From assembly GCA_945859605.1 (NCBI GenBank), contig OX243811.1:57401266-57465265 (forward strand): a DNA stretch of 64,000 bases. The letters are read 5' to 3'. This DNA comes from Lumbricus rubellus. Its lineage: Eukaryota; Annelida; Clitellata; Crassiclitellata; Lumbricidae. The position numbers were made by a program, and so were the translations under genes. Positions 33,404-44,964 of this stretch are shown piece after piece. The notes under the pieces were generated by a model, which did not search any database, had not been told where the DNA came from, and worked only from the letters and a program-made list of their open reading frames with translations. How positions within the stretch are numbered: position 1 is the stretch's first letter; every line of letters starts with the position of its first letter.

Positions 33404-33945
33404 ATCTCTACGTCGCCATCTCTGGAGGTGTAACTTCCAAAGTATTGAAAATTTTCAACATACTCTATGTGTCGCTGGTTTATCACTACAGGTGGGACTG
33501 GTGGGTAACCTACTCCTTCTGTCCGATTATCATTGCTTTTGTCTTTTCGGAGCTGATGCGTAGTCCAACCCTAGAGCCAATCTCTTGTATATTGTCGGAC
33601 ATTTTTTGTAATCTGTTGATTGTTCTGCTCAGCAGTGCCACATCATCGACAAAGTCCAGATCTGCTAATCTATCAGCTCCCCACTATATTCCACACGCTG
33701 GATTGTTGATTACTTTTCTCATGATGAAATCTATCACCATGAGGAAAAGGAAGGTGAACAAGGAGATCTTTGTTGAATTCAAGGCTTTGTTCGATGATGT
33801 TCCGCAGTGTGAAAATCTGTTCACTACACGATCTGCCCTCTCTGAACCCCGCTTGTTCTTCTCTGAGCGTTTTGTAGCTGTAAAGCCATTGGAGAGGAGT
33901 GTCAGGAGTACCACAGTGTTGAAGTTTTGTTAACAGTATCAAATA
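33404..33945 (-). pseudogene. LINE reverse transcriptase part (5' half of split LINE)
   Basis: Minus frames with breaks give REEQAGFREGRSCSEQIFTL and DLDFVDDVALLSRTINRLQK. The second holds the FVDD catalytic pair of non-LTR reverse transcriptase. KKxx-type VGLRISSEKTKAM follows. Frameshifts near 33680-33740 mark it as decayed. Confidence 0.85.
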
Positions 33946-34989
33946 ATCTACAGTAGTTTTTGATCTTTTTATTGTACCATAGCAATTCTATAGAAATGCT
34001 ATGGTACAAGCAACTTTCATCAAATTTAGTGTGAAATTTGTGTCTGATGATTAATGCTCGGGCGAATTAGCGCATAAAGACACACTTAATAATTCGTCTG
34101 CTTTTTGTTTCTGTGGTCATCATGAAAAACATTTGAACAGGCCTAATTAACTACATAATATTTACATAATTTAATTTTAGTCAAATACTGAAGTAGAATT
34201 CGCAGATCTTTTGCAATAGATGGATATTTGTTTTCGATCAATATACAAAATGCATTATGAGAATTGTAGAAAAATTACTGGGAGCTGCAGGTCAGACATT
34301 GATTGGGATCTGAAATGAATAATCTACTGCTATGGGTCCTAAGAAAGACTAGGGTTGAACCCCAACCTCTGGCAATCCTCACCCTGCCTAACGGTGACTG
34401 GTGAAAATAAATCTACCAACCTCTAGGTGTAACTAGTCACTGGCTCAGCCAGTCTGGAACGACTCCTAGTGGTGATGTTCTGTTCGCACTCATCTTCCCC
34501 TTCCCTTCCCACTTTATTTTACCAGAAAAGATGCCAACAAAATGAAATTAATAGGATTGTTTTCTAGAGCAGCTAGAGCGGATAGTCGCTGCATAAAAAT
34601 ATTTTACCAAAATATAAAAAAAATTCGACCTACCTACCCATTTTTTAGCTGTGTTACCGGAAACACAACATTATTTTTTAGGCCTAATAATAATAATTCT
34701 TGGACTGAATGACTACGTTACTTAAATGTTGAACAGGAGCATTTCCATTAGCCTGTAAAAGTGTAAATGACTGTCAGTTTCTTTTGAAAAAATAAATGTG
34801 TTATAATAAAAAATAATAATAATAAAAAAACCTAACATTCCTGTTATAATAATAATAATAATAATAATAATAAAATAAATAATTGAGAGCAGATGTACTG
34901 AGTTGGCGTTAGCAATAAACAGACTGAAGTCCATCGCCAAACATGACGCTCTGATCCTCCTCCGTTGCTCTCTCAGCTCCCATAGATTG

Positions 34990-36210
34990 GTGTACAACTG
35001 TACACTTTAAGATGTAGCCCTTGCGCAGGGCACATGCTGCTTGGCAAATTCAACGGACTGCTTCGGAACGGCTTGAGTGCAGTCCTCAACATCGCTCTGT
35101 CGAACGACCAATGGCTACAGGCATCTTTGGCGGTGAAGATGGGTGGACTGGGAATTCGCCGGGTGGCTTCGCTTGCTCTTCCCCCTTTTTGGCTTCCGCT
35201 GCAAGCACAGGTGCTTGCAACGGAAGCCAAAAAGGCGGGAAGAGCAAGCGAAGCCACCCGGCGAATTCCCAGTTCTCAGGTCTGAGAACTCCAGTCCTCC
35301 ATGCTAGGCAATGCCTGCCCCGATATTGACGAGCGGGTGGAATTGATGGAGCATCTGGGGTGTATTGAGAGCCAATCTGGGCTACCTGAGAGCGGTGCGG
35401 CTCACAAACAATCAAGTTGGGACAAGCCTCTCACGCAGAAGATGGTTACCGAGTTGAGCCAATGCACTTTCGGACCCATACCATCAAGCACGTTTCAAGG
35501 CAGTCGCAGCGCCTCACGCCGGTGACTGGCTTTTCACCCTCCTCGTGACATCATGTGGATTACGACTAGACGACGAGGCTGTCAGAATTGCGGTAGGTCT
35601 CCGTCTGGAAACATGCATTTGCGAGCCTCATGCTTGCCCATGTGGAGCTCGAATGACAGCGAATGGAGCACATGGACTTTCCTGTGGTCTTGAACCTGGA
35701 CGGTTCGCCAGACGCGCCACATTAAACGATCTAATCAGCCGGAGTCTCATACGCGCAGGATTCCCAAATATTAAGGAACCGCCTGGTCTCCCTAGAACTG
35801 ATGGCAGACGTCCTGATGGTCTCACACTAATATCTTGGATTCTTGGTACAAAGGCCGGAATCTCGTCTAGGACGACACGGTGATCGACACCGTGGCTCCA
35901 TCATACGTAAAGGCGACATCCTTTTCTGCGAGTGCGGCAGCGGAAGTGGAGGCTACCAGGAATTAGGTCGACAAGTACAACCATCTTACTACCACCTATC
36001 TCTTTGTTCCCCTGGCTTTCGAGATCATGGGCCCAATCAACATCAATGGTTTGAAACTTCTTAAGGGTTTAGGGCGTCTCCTGACACAAATCACTGGAGA
36101 CCCTAAAGAGACAAGTTACCTGTTCCGACGGTTTTCAGTATGCAACCAACGATTCAACGCTGTTGCCTGCAGAGAAACATTCAAAAAGCAGCCACAGCTA
36201 TCTGATTGAT
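34990..36210 (+). pseudogene. Second LINE, C-terminal region
   Basis: Frames in order: SLAVKMGGLGIRRVASLAL; ICEPHACPCGARMTANGAHG; RRATLNDLISRSLIRAGFP; LPRTDGRRPDGLTL; then FEIMGPINING-type text in another frame to a stop near 36207. PH.C.CG, GLH.L and DGRRPDG blocks are typical of one group of non-LTR ORF C-termini. Frameshifts and an internal inverted duplication (35147-35273) show it is not intact. Confidence 0.8.
35147..35273. repeat. Near-perfect 2 x 62-bp palindrome
   Basis: Left arm 35147-35208 and right arm 35211-35273 are reverse complements with about one substitution and one or two small indels, separated by 2 bp (ag). Immediately after the right arm is a second small palindrome, agttctcag-gt-ctgagaact. 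The right arm duplicates LINE coding sequence in inverse orientation. Confidence 0.88.
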
Positions 36211-36392
36211 TACTGATTCCATAGTCTTTATATACACTATACGTTATCTTATTTTGCTTTTGTGAATTGAACTACTTCGAAAAATGTTATAATATAATAA
36301 TAATAATATTTAATAATAATAATAAAGATATAAGTTGAAACGAACGAAAACGTCTAACTATTTCAACTATTTTTCGGTGAAAAGGAAAGAAA

Positions 36393-36393
36393 T

Positions 36394-36438
<45 letters not shown>
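36393..36438. repeat. (AAT)n microsatellite
   Basis: Run of about 14 aat trinucleotides, with a shorter relative at 36285-36325. Confidence 0.92.
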
Positions 36439-36439
<1 letters not shown>

Positions 36440-37391
36440 TCTACTTTAAATTGCCTTTCAAAGTTCAGCATCTGTTTTAAAAAGTTAAAAAGCTTCCCAT
36501 GAGCTTACCACCAGTAGCACGTTGTTTTCAATATTGTTTTAATTGTTTTATAAAGGAGTTTGATCACAGAGGACAATACACTGTGACATGAATTGATTAA
36601 GAAATAAGCTCCCCACGAGCTCCACTGCTCCTCCAGCAGCAGGCTTCTTTGAAGTGCATCTGTTCACCTGTTCTCTATTTGACTTTTTCGATCATAATTT
36701 CCTTGATTCCTTTAAATATGGCATTTGACAGATTATACTACTGGCTTTCAATCCTATTTTCAAACGAATATTGCAATTTACCGATTTTCAACAGATGCAC
36801 AAACAAGTGCGATATGATTGTCAACATTATGAACAAACACAGTGTTAATCTGCACAGTTTTGTGTGTGCGATTTGATGTAATCGGAACCCTGGTTAAGAA
36901 CTACTGATCTACAGTGTCAGATGTTTTTTGCGAAGTCAAAGAAAATTCCAAGTGAAAATTCGATGGAATCTATAGTATCATGAGGGAACTGTCTTGCATA
37001 TCCAAAGTGCCATGCAGGTTGAGTGACGAGATTGAGAAACGTGTTGTTTGGAATGTAATATGTTAATTTTATTGCATAGCTATATAATGGTCTTTCATAC
37101 ATTAGTAACATTACTTTTTCAAGGACTTAGGCACAGTATGGCAAAATAGATATTGGTTTGTGATTAGCTACCGCATATTTACTGCCTTCTGCCTTGATTT
37201 TTTTTACCTGGCACCGGAAGAAACAGGTCAGCTCTGGCTATTGCGGACTTGATTTGATATAGCGCTGGTGAATAAGCTGGTCTCCCTGTCGTGGTTTTTG
37301 TGGGCACTGAGAAATTCTGGGAGATTTATGTGCATTGCTTCAGTAGTATTATTAAATCATTTTGATGTCTTTTATCATTTCTGTGTGACAG

Positions 37392-37561
37392 ATCATAATG
37401 GAACATTTTGGCCTGAACGGAAAGGTGAATCGCTAACGGCTCAGCAAGGCCTCATCTCAATTAACGTCAGACGACCAGAAGATGATTGGAGTAATTTTGA
37501 AGATGTTTTCACGAAGGAACATGAAACGAATAAAGCTGCATACAACTATAATGAGCCAGAG
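37392..37561 (+). CDS. Receptor GC exon 4 (residues 288-344)
   Basis: Acceptor tgtgtgacag|at. Encodes HNGTFWPERKG (sequon NGT) and the FEDVFTKEHETNKAAYNYNE stretch. The donor gag|gtgcat is weak, but it is the one that joins phase 0 to exon 5. Confidence 0.88.
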
Positions 37562-38450
37562 GTGCATATTGATCTTCCCTTTATGTTTAATGCCCTATGG
37601 TTAGATTTTCTGTTTTCTGCCTTGCATGTTGCCAGGCCCAGAAGCTTTGAAATGGCACATTGCAGCAATTAATATCATGAGTTTGGGGCTTGCAAAGGCA
37701 GGGCACATGATAGAACTGGCCATTTATATTTGTATCCTTATGCCATGAAAGTTTTTTGTAGCTTCGTAGCTCTTTGCTGTTCCCAGTGGCTAATACAACT
37801 TTCACTACCCTACTCTTGTTCAGAAAAATTGCTACTAACTGAATTAATTTTTTTGCAATGCTCTAGTAAAATGCGTTTTGAAAGTTCTCTTTAAGTTATA
37901 AAGTCTGGCCTTTAACATGCCACACTGATCACTGTATATATCTCACCATGAGAGATGCTATGCTGGCTTCAATTAAAGAAAAAGATGAGATATTTGGTGT
38001 CTTCTTTCTAAAACAAGCCTTATCGGTACGGGCACTCTGTTTTCCTGATGTGTTTATTAAGTACCGGTTGACTTGGTCTTGGTCATTCCTACAGAAGGGA
38101 AAGAAAGATTAGGGTTAGCACTCAGCAGTGTGGGGCCTGATATGCGGAACTTTTGACCCAAAGGGCAACATGATTGGTGCCTTTTAATTGGTCTGACTAC
38201 GTTGGTATGGGAAAACTCGGCCACTGCCGTGTTTGGGTGATGTTGCCAGTCCCAAGACAGGATACAAGTGGAGGGCAATGCTAGCCATCTGTGTTGTTAT
38301 TATATACGTCATTGCTAAACACTTTAAGTCGCAACTACTACTGCTTCTACTACTACTGATGTTGTTGAGTGGAAAGATGCTGAATAGATGAAAGTCTGAG
38401 TCCTGCTGTCAAAACCAACTTGTTCAATGTATCTGACAACTTGTTTGCAG

Positions 38451-38595
38451 CCAGAAACGAACATGTATGCAGGGTTGTTGTATGATGCCGTTCTCATGTG
38501 GGCTTATGTTATCAATAAGACCTTAGAAGCCAACCCAGGCAGTGGGCTTATCAAAGAAGCAATGCCAGAATACTTTGATCAAGTGAACTTTAAAG
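38451..38595 (+). CDS. Receptor GC exon 5 (residues 345-393)
   Basis: Acceptor ttgtttgcag|cca, donor aaag|gtagga. Encodes MYAGLLYDAVLMWAYVINKT, the very conserved YDAV helix of ANF-receptor domains, with sequon NKT. Confidence 0.94.
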
Positions 38596-39556
38596 GTAGG
38601 ACTTATTGTTGAAGAAAATTTTTGACACTGTTTGTATGTTGCGAATATTGCCACCAAAGTTTTGTTTTCCTTGCAGAAGTTGAGAAAGGTGGGCTCATTT
38701 TTTTATATTAAGATGGAAGTCTTATATGGTGGAAAGTTTTAAGACATTTTTGTCATTGAGGGTTTCTAGTTGCAGCAGAGCTTCTGAAAACCTTTTAGTA
38801 ATCTGCCATTTTGCTCATTGAACTTTGCTCATTACCATGATGTCACTGCTCATATCTTCTTGACTTTTCCTATCCTTATTCCAGGTTTTGTACATGATTA
38901 TTGTGCTGTTGTCAGCTTAGCTCTAGAATTTTCTTTTCTCTTTCCCTGCTTTTTTTGCATTACAGTCCTTGCCAAAATCGGTTTTGGAGGCCAAGCCATA
39001 AGGATGCCCTGCAATCATATGGTGGGATGGGGTTACTTTCTTTCTTTATAACATTTATTGCTTCCCATAAGTAAGAAATCTGGTTGTTCATTTCCATGTA
39101 CCCTCTGTAGTTTACAGCCTAACTTACATTACAACTCATGGAAGCCTTGCCCCTGTAATTAGAACTGGATAGTACAGTTAATGACGTTTGCACTAGCTGG
39201 AGTCATTCTGAAATGGAATGACTTTTAAAAACTAGCATTCAATCAGGGACGTCATTTGGGGGGCCAGAGGGTGCATTTGCTCCCACTGAATTTGACCCAT
39301 TGTTCTTGCATATGAGATATTTTGCAATGCCCCACACGTTGTTCAAAAAACTAAAAGGCCTGTGTCTTCACGGCCTCTGTAATTTTGTATGTGAGGGCAG
39401 CTTCGAGCTGCACATAGTGCACAGTACATAAGGCCACAGATATGCCTATGTGTATTGTCTACAAAGGGAATGAGCTGTGGCTGATACTGGAAAGATGTAC
39501 AGTTTGATAAAGAGAAGACCTTGTCCCTGGTCAGTAAGGTGTGTGGGTCCTGTGAG

Positions 39557-40568
39557 GGTGACAGGACAATTACCCCCTGGACAATTACCCCCCCCCCCCC
39601 GGACAATTACCCCCGGACAATTACCCCCGGAGACAATTACCCCCCCGGACAATTACCACCCCCGGACAACTACCCCCTGTGCCAATTACCCCCCGGACAA
39701 CTACCCCCGTACCAATTACCCCCCCCCCAAACAATTACCCCCCCCCCCCCGTGCCAAATATTAAATCTATGTCATGTTAAACGCCTACCTAATTAAATAT
39801 TTAAATGTTATTGATGAGTTATGACTTTAGTTAGCATAATAACTAAGCAAGGTTAGGAGCAACTCCACGAAGATAGGCAAGTTATTGTTAAACGTTCAAG
39901 AAAAATACTAAATCAAATCTGAAAACGGTTCTAAGCTTAGCTAATGTGTGAATAAGGTTAAAAGTTCAAGAAAACTTCAATGTTTTAAACGCCTGCTTAA
40001 TATTTAAATGTAATTATCGATAGAGTTCTGCCTATTTTCGTAACCTACTCAGCGAAACGATACCATTTTGCTAAATTCTTGTGTTTCTTCTGTTTCACGT
40101 AAAGAAAAGCGTCGAAACAACGTTTATCTTTCACTCTCTCAGATGTAGAAAATTCCATCATGACTAGATATCTAAATTAAGTAGACTGTGTGTAAGCCAA
40201 CTCCGTATTGCATTGAATAAGTATTGTAGAGTGAGATAGTGAAGAAAGATGGCTATAGGTCTACCACAGTAGGCCCTAAAGTTAATTTAGGATAGGCTTA
40301 GGCAGCGCTGAACGTCCGACAAATACAAAGAGATTGGTAAAGAGATTAATGCGTGAGAGAACAAGCTCACATTGTGACAGGGGGGGGGGGGTAATTGTCC
40401 GGGGGGGGGGGGTAATTGGTACAGGGGTAGTTGTTCGGGGGGGGGGGGGTAATTGGCACGGGGGGGTAGTTGTCCTAGGGGGTAATTGTCCAGGGGTAAT
40501 TGTCGGGGGGGGGGGGGGGTAATTGTCCGGGGGGGGGTAATTGCCCAGGGGGTAATTGCCCTAGAACC
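39557..40568. mobile_element. Element with inverted C-tract/G-tract terminal arrays, 1012 bp
   Basis: Exact 8-bp duplication cctgtgag at 39549-39556 and 40569-40576. Termini ggtgacaggacaattacc and ggtaattgccctagaacc are inverse at 14 of 18 positions. The left arm (39560-39755) repeats ggacaattacccccc-type units; the right arm (40379-40560) repeats the inverse, ggggggtaattgtcc. The 8-bp duplication suggests hAT, but the termini are unusual. The AT-rich core has no ORF. Confidence 0.82.
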
Positions 40569-41542
40569 CCTGTGAGCCACACAGTGGAAATCAGCACCCA
40601 ACTGCATAAAGCAGCCAGGCACGATTCTCCCCTCAGCCTTATAAGCATTAGGCCTACATGCACCCCACCCCATCTGACCGTCAGCCTTCCAACACCAGCG
40701 ACCACTAGGGAAAATAGCCCGGACCAGGACCACCGAGCGAGCGGGAGGTTCTGAATGGAGACAGTAGAAAGATGGATTACAAGGGGGCTGACTGCAGCTG
40801 CAGTTGAGAGGGCGTTACAGTTGAGGGGATGTTACAGTTGAGGGGGGGTTAATGAGTGTGGGTTGCCAATGGCGGTCAGCAGAGCTGATGATTGGAGTTT
40901 CTTGAGAACACCAGCACCACTAGGGAATTGCATTGACTTTCTGTCTGCAAGGATCGTTTCAATTTGGGGTTCTTGTTTAGAAAACGTTCTCCAGACATAT
41001 CGTTATTTATCCTGCTCATCTGGTTATCATTCTCTGGACTTATTTCTTACTAGAACGGTTCTAGTTGAGCAAGATTTTTTTTGCTGACCCTAGATTTTCT
41101 AAATGACTCCTTATTTTTAAAAGTGTCTGTTTTCCTCAATCGCCTATGTTGTTTTGTTCTTAACTTAAGTACCTGTTTTTCGAATTAATTATCATCCACC
41201 ATAAGCTGCTTCTATTTCTTAATGGACTGATCTTTGAGATATTGACCTTATTACAACTTTGTTTAATGTGTCATTTATTGTGCATTGCACTCTGATGGGA
41301 CATAAGTTTAAAATTAATGTTAATTGCGTGAGAATAAGTACCCAATGTTACCCATATTTGCAATGGCAGGACGGTAATGATATTATGATTTGACCATCAG
41401 GCACTGATGGTGCTTCAATCTGCTGATCGGCTTTGGAAAATTCAGTCATTGTTTCTCAAAACAGCAATTCATTCAGAGAATTTATATAGCATCTCTTCAA
41501 GTTGTCTGCTCTGAGATTCTCCTTGCGCTAGCTTATATTATA

Positions 41543-41930
41543 CTAGCTGGGATACCTGGCGTTGACTGGGAAATTTCTGTTTTTTTTGGTCTCCATTCAG
41601 TCCCACCCCCTCTGTGGTACCCAGCGTTGCCTAGTAAATTTAGGGTTTTTGCCTTGCACCACCCTATCCCCACCTACACCCATCCTCTGCCCCGACCTCT
41701 ATTTCACTCCCAACTCCACCAAGCCCTCTCTGGGGTACCCGACATTGTCTGAGAAATTTTGGTTTTTTGCCTCACCAAGCCAATCCCTTCCTTCCTCTCC
41801 ACTCCCCTTTCTCCTCACACACTCATTTCCCCTCTCATCCCCTTAAACTCATCACCCCTTTCCTCTTTTCTCCCTTCTCACCCATCCTTTCCTCTCCACT
41901 TCCGATCTGCCTCATCCCATCCCATCCTAT
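41543..41930 (+). repeat. Tandem 'TACCCGGCGTTG'-type repeat units
   Basis: Three diverged copies of a unit starting near 41550, 41613 and 41733: ggatacctggcgttgactgg, ggtacccagcgttgcctag, gggtacccgacattgtctg. Each is followed by aaattt, a T-run and C-rich DNA. The head resembles that of the polypyrimidine elements. Confidence 0.65.
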
Positions 41931-42549
41931 CACTGTAATAATAATAATAATTTAGGCTCTCTGCTGGGAATGACCTGACCCCCTCAGATGCAACATTTAT
42001 TATCTATTATAATTATTGTCATTATCTTTACCTAACCTGCGATCATCCTTTCACAGATTAGGTACTATTAGTGTTTTTATCATTTATTGTGAATTCGCAT
42101 GATTTGCTTGCTTAACGCCGCCTTCGTCAATAAATGACGCCAAGAAATGATGTCAAAGAGGACGTGAAGAGCACTCAGCACTGGGTCGCTTTAATTGCAG
42201 CGTTAACTAATCATTCAAATTTAATATGTCTATATTTTGGAATTTAAAGTGAATTGTGAGCTGACAATAACTGCACTGACCTACAAAGTCGCATAAGAAG
42301 ATTTTGCAGATTTTTCATAGCGCTGAAGCGTTCTGTTTCAGAGTCTTTCGTGGGATAGCATGCATACATGCACACAGCAGGACAAGCTTTCAGACTTATA
42401 ATATGGATATGATGTTAAATGTCATTACAATGTTCGATTATCCACATCAGTTATCAAGATAATGCACAGTAAGCTGAAAAGAGTCAGCATTGGTCTGAAT
42501 CAACCAGCAGATTCGTGTCAGCAGCTAACAGATGACATGGACAAATTTT

Positions 42550-42760
42550 CAATTGTATTGTATTGTATTTGACCATTTAGAAAGCGCTTCTTGCAGCAAC
42601 AGCCTTTCAGAAGTGCTCCCAGTGCGCGCAGCCCCGATAGAAAAGGCAGGTTTTGAGGCGATATAAAGATGCAAGAAGACCATCAGAGAGGATGACAGAG
42701 TGAACTAATGGGAAGTCTATTCCATTGAGAGGGACCTATGGTCCTATGCAGGTAAATACA
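42550..42760 (-). mobile_element. LINE/SINE tail fragment
   Basis: Minus strand carries gagcacttctgaaaggctgt and the gcgctttctaaatggtcaa tail. Fits the degenerate tail family found throughout the window. Confidence 0.45.
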
Positions 42761-42911
42761 CTGGATTCAGGCATGGCTGTTGTGACGCAAGGAACAAAGA
42801 GATCAAGCGGATCAGAGGACGCAACAAAGTAACAGAATCAATATTTTATTTACATTACATACACATCGAAAGCAGTAAATGTGAAACTTATTCTTTTCAA
42901 ATCTTCTACAG

Positions 42912-43145
42912 GTGCAACAGGAGATGTTAAATTGAGTGCTGGAGGAAACAGAGACTGTGATTATGCAGTTGAAATGTTACAAAGTTCAAAGTATGTTCGT
43001 TTGTTTGACTACTATTTCTCAAATGGGGAGCTGGTGAAGACAGATGCCACCGTTCAATGGCCCGGAGAGTCAATTGGTCCTCCTAAAGACTCATGTCAAA
43101 GCAGAGACGACTGTTCAAAAGGAGCAGGCTTGAGTGTCGATATCT
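42912..43145 (+). CDS. Receptor GC exon 6 (residues 393-471)
   Basis: Acceptor tcttctacag|gt, donor tatct|gtgagt. Encodes the end of the ectodomain: GDVKLSAGGNRDCDYAVEML (aligns with the D.NGDR.. strand), VRLFDYYFSNGELV, and a Cys-containing juxtamembrane stretch (DSCQSRDDCSKGAG). Phase 1 out, compatible with both the transmembrane exon (43779) and a possible alternative exon (43325). Confidence 0.93.
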
Positions 43146-43324
43146 GTGAGTTTTGCTGCTGCTGAAATTTTCAGACTTGTTCTGAACACTATTGAGTTTG
43201 GTTGTATGTTTAAGTCTGTCGGGTCTTGTTGTTTTAAGCACTGAACTAGTTTTGCTGTCTTGAATAATATTAATGAGTTCTGTTACGCTCGACATAATTC
43301 TTAATTTTGATTGTTTTGTATTAG

Positions 43325-43566
43325 ATGTGTTCGCTAGTGCAGCGTTTGTCATGCTGGTCTTGACCGGTCTGCGGCTCAAATTGCCACCAAGGCAGAAATT
43401 TCATTTGAGTTTTCTGCTCCAACTGTGCCTCGTAGCCAAATCAGCTACAATGAGTACACTGACTGTATACTATCAGATTGGAAGACAAGATGGTGTTGAA
43501 GAGGACGAGGTTAAGAATGTGAAGTTGCTAACACTTCATACCATGGCTGCCTTAGGGCTAGCGTAA
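43325..43566 (+). CDS. Possible alternative terminal exon of receptor GC
   Basis: A good acceptor (ttgttttgtattag|at, 43324/43325) is in the same phase as exon 6. The open frame runs 80 codons (VFASAAFVMLVLTGL, then LSFLLQLCLVAKS) to TAA at 43564-43566, and AATAAA follows at 43742. If used, it would replace the transmembrane, kinase-homology and cyclase parts with a partly hydrophobic tail. A gtaagg donor at 43563 exists, but joining it to exon 7 shifts the transmembrane exon out of frame. No family recognised. Hypothetical without transcripts. Confidence 0.4.
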
Positions 43567-43778
43567 GGGACTGTTCTTCCTTGTATCACCAGATTGCCTC
43601 AACAAAATGTTGCAGACAGTGCAGTGAGTGCATCTGTCACAAAGAAACTGTGAATTGTCCTTAAGTATTCAATCTTGAGTGCTGACAGTCCTGAGGAATT
43701 TTAAATTCAGTGCATATCATCTATTAGGCTGCACATTACATAATAAATTATAGGATTTCTGTTTAATTGACTTTTCAG

Positions 43779-43848
43779 ATTCCATTGTGTTTGGTTCCTT
43801 TGCTGGTGTGTGTCTGATAATGGCTTTCCTTGGCATTATTTTGTACAG
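43779..43848 (+). CDS. Receptor GC exon 7 (transmembrane helix, residues 471-494)
   Basis: A 70-nt exon: acceptor gacttttcag|at, donor tacag|gtaaga. Encodes SIVFGSFAGVCLIMAFLGII and then LYR, a single hydrophobic helix placed exactly where the family has it. It is too short to show up as a long frame. Confidence 0.92.
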
Positions 43849-44439
43849 GTAAGAGAACGTTTTGGCATTTAAACAGGACTTCTACTTTTCTATTCAGTAT
43901 TTGTTATGCTAAACTATTTACCTCTTGAGACAGTTTAAAGAAATTTGAAAATGTGTTTTCCAAATTTGTTATGACCTTGAAGTTTAGAAATTTGTGAAAC
44001 TCTGCTTGTGTAGCAATAATTACGTATACTCACTATACTGGCTGGACTTATAATTATATAATTTGCAATTTTCTATTGTTTTGAAGTTTTCGTTGAAGAT
44101 TGCCCTGTTTGATGATGAGGTCACCATCTAGCTATTTCTGTTGCTCCACATTAGATTAAATCTTCATCATAGCATGCGTTGTGTGAAATTTGTTGTCACC
44201 CCAGCCATGTGGCTATGCCCGATTCGCGCACCTGGAATGTTGACCTCATGGGGAACATGTCTACTGTTATGTTATTAATTTGTGAGTGCATTTACATTTC
44301 TTCTTTTAGTCGGGTATTTAAGTTTGAGAAATTTTTCTATCGTTCTTTGCCAATCTGCAATAGATAGATGCTCTTGCTAGCCAAGCCCCCCTATTATATA
44401 GCCCTAGTTCCAGCTACGAAATTGAAATAATTGACGTAA

Positions 44440-44700
44440 ATAATGTACTTACCTGGTCACCTGGTGCCGTCAGCTCTTGGAGCTCTGGCGACAGTTACGA
44501 TGTATCCTCTCCAGTGTCTCCTCTCTCTTGACGCCTCTCTTAGCGCCTCCAAGCTCATACCAGACTTCTCGTGTATTTCATCCATCCATTTCTTCCTTGG
44601 ACTTCCTCGTCTTTTTCTTCCCTCTCCGCATGCCATCATCAATTCTTTTTCCAAACCGTTTGATCTCATCACGTGGCCGAAGTAGCTTAATTTCCTCTTA
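44440..44700 (-). pseudogene. LINE C-terminal fragment
   Basis: Minus frame: HVMRSNGLEKELMMACGEG, KRRGSPRKKWMDEIHEKSG and ASRERRHWRGYI, the GxPRKxWxDxI ... A.DR..WR motif at the end of non-LTR ORF2. Lies in the intron between exons 7 and 8. Confidence 0.8.
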
Positions 44701-44870
44701 GTTGCTGTTTGCTGCAGTGTCTCATCTTGATCAGATTAATGTACTAGATAATTATAATTCGAACAGAGATTTCAAGTGCACTGTTTTATGTGGTCATGAT
44801 CGGAAATTGGAAGCCAGCTATTTTCTACTTGCTATATAGTTTCATGATGAGAAGGTGTCAAAACTTGTAG

Positions 44871-44964
44871 GAAAGCACGAAGAGAAGCAGAAATGAAGGC
44901 TGTCAATGCATGGATCATAAAGTGGGATGACATTATAACTAATGCTCCCGAAAAAGAGCACTTG
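44871..44964 (+). CDS. Receptor GC exon 8 (juxtamembrane, residues 494-525)
   Basis: Acceptor aaacttgtag|g, donor cacttg|gtatat. Encodes RKARREAEMKAVNAWIIKWD, the basic stop-transfer plus W-I-x-W-D-D-I motif that opens the intracellular part of receptor cyclases. Confidence 0.92.

Larger units (their letters stand above)
29837..37391 (+). other. Intron 3 of receptor GC (7.6 kb)
   Basis: Contains a LINE split by a hAT (30260-33945), a second, different LINE fragment with a palindrome (34990-36210), and ATA/AAT trinucleotide tracts at about 34850-34873 and 36393-36438. 36440-37391 shows nothing recognisable. Confidence 0.7.
38596..42911 (+). other. Intron 5 of receptor GC (4.3 kb)
   Basis: Holds the C/G-array element 39557-40568, a tandem repeat of the 'tacccggcgttg' type (41543-41930) and a LINE/SINE tail (42550-42760). 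No exon-like frame elsewhere. Confidence 0.7.

Noticed and set aside
43325..43562. The 238-nt frame as a constitutive exon between ectodomain and transmembrane exons
   Set aside because: Splicing it at gtaagg (43563) into exon 7 would read the transmembrane exon in the wrong frame, while direct exon 6 to exon 7 joining gives a perfect family match. Kept only as a possible alternative terminal exon.
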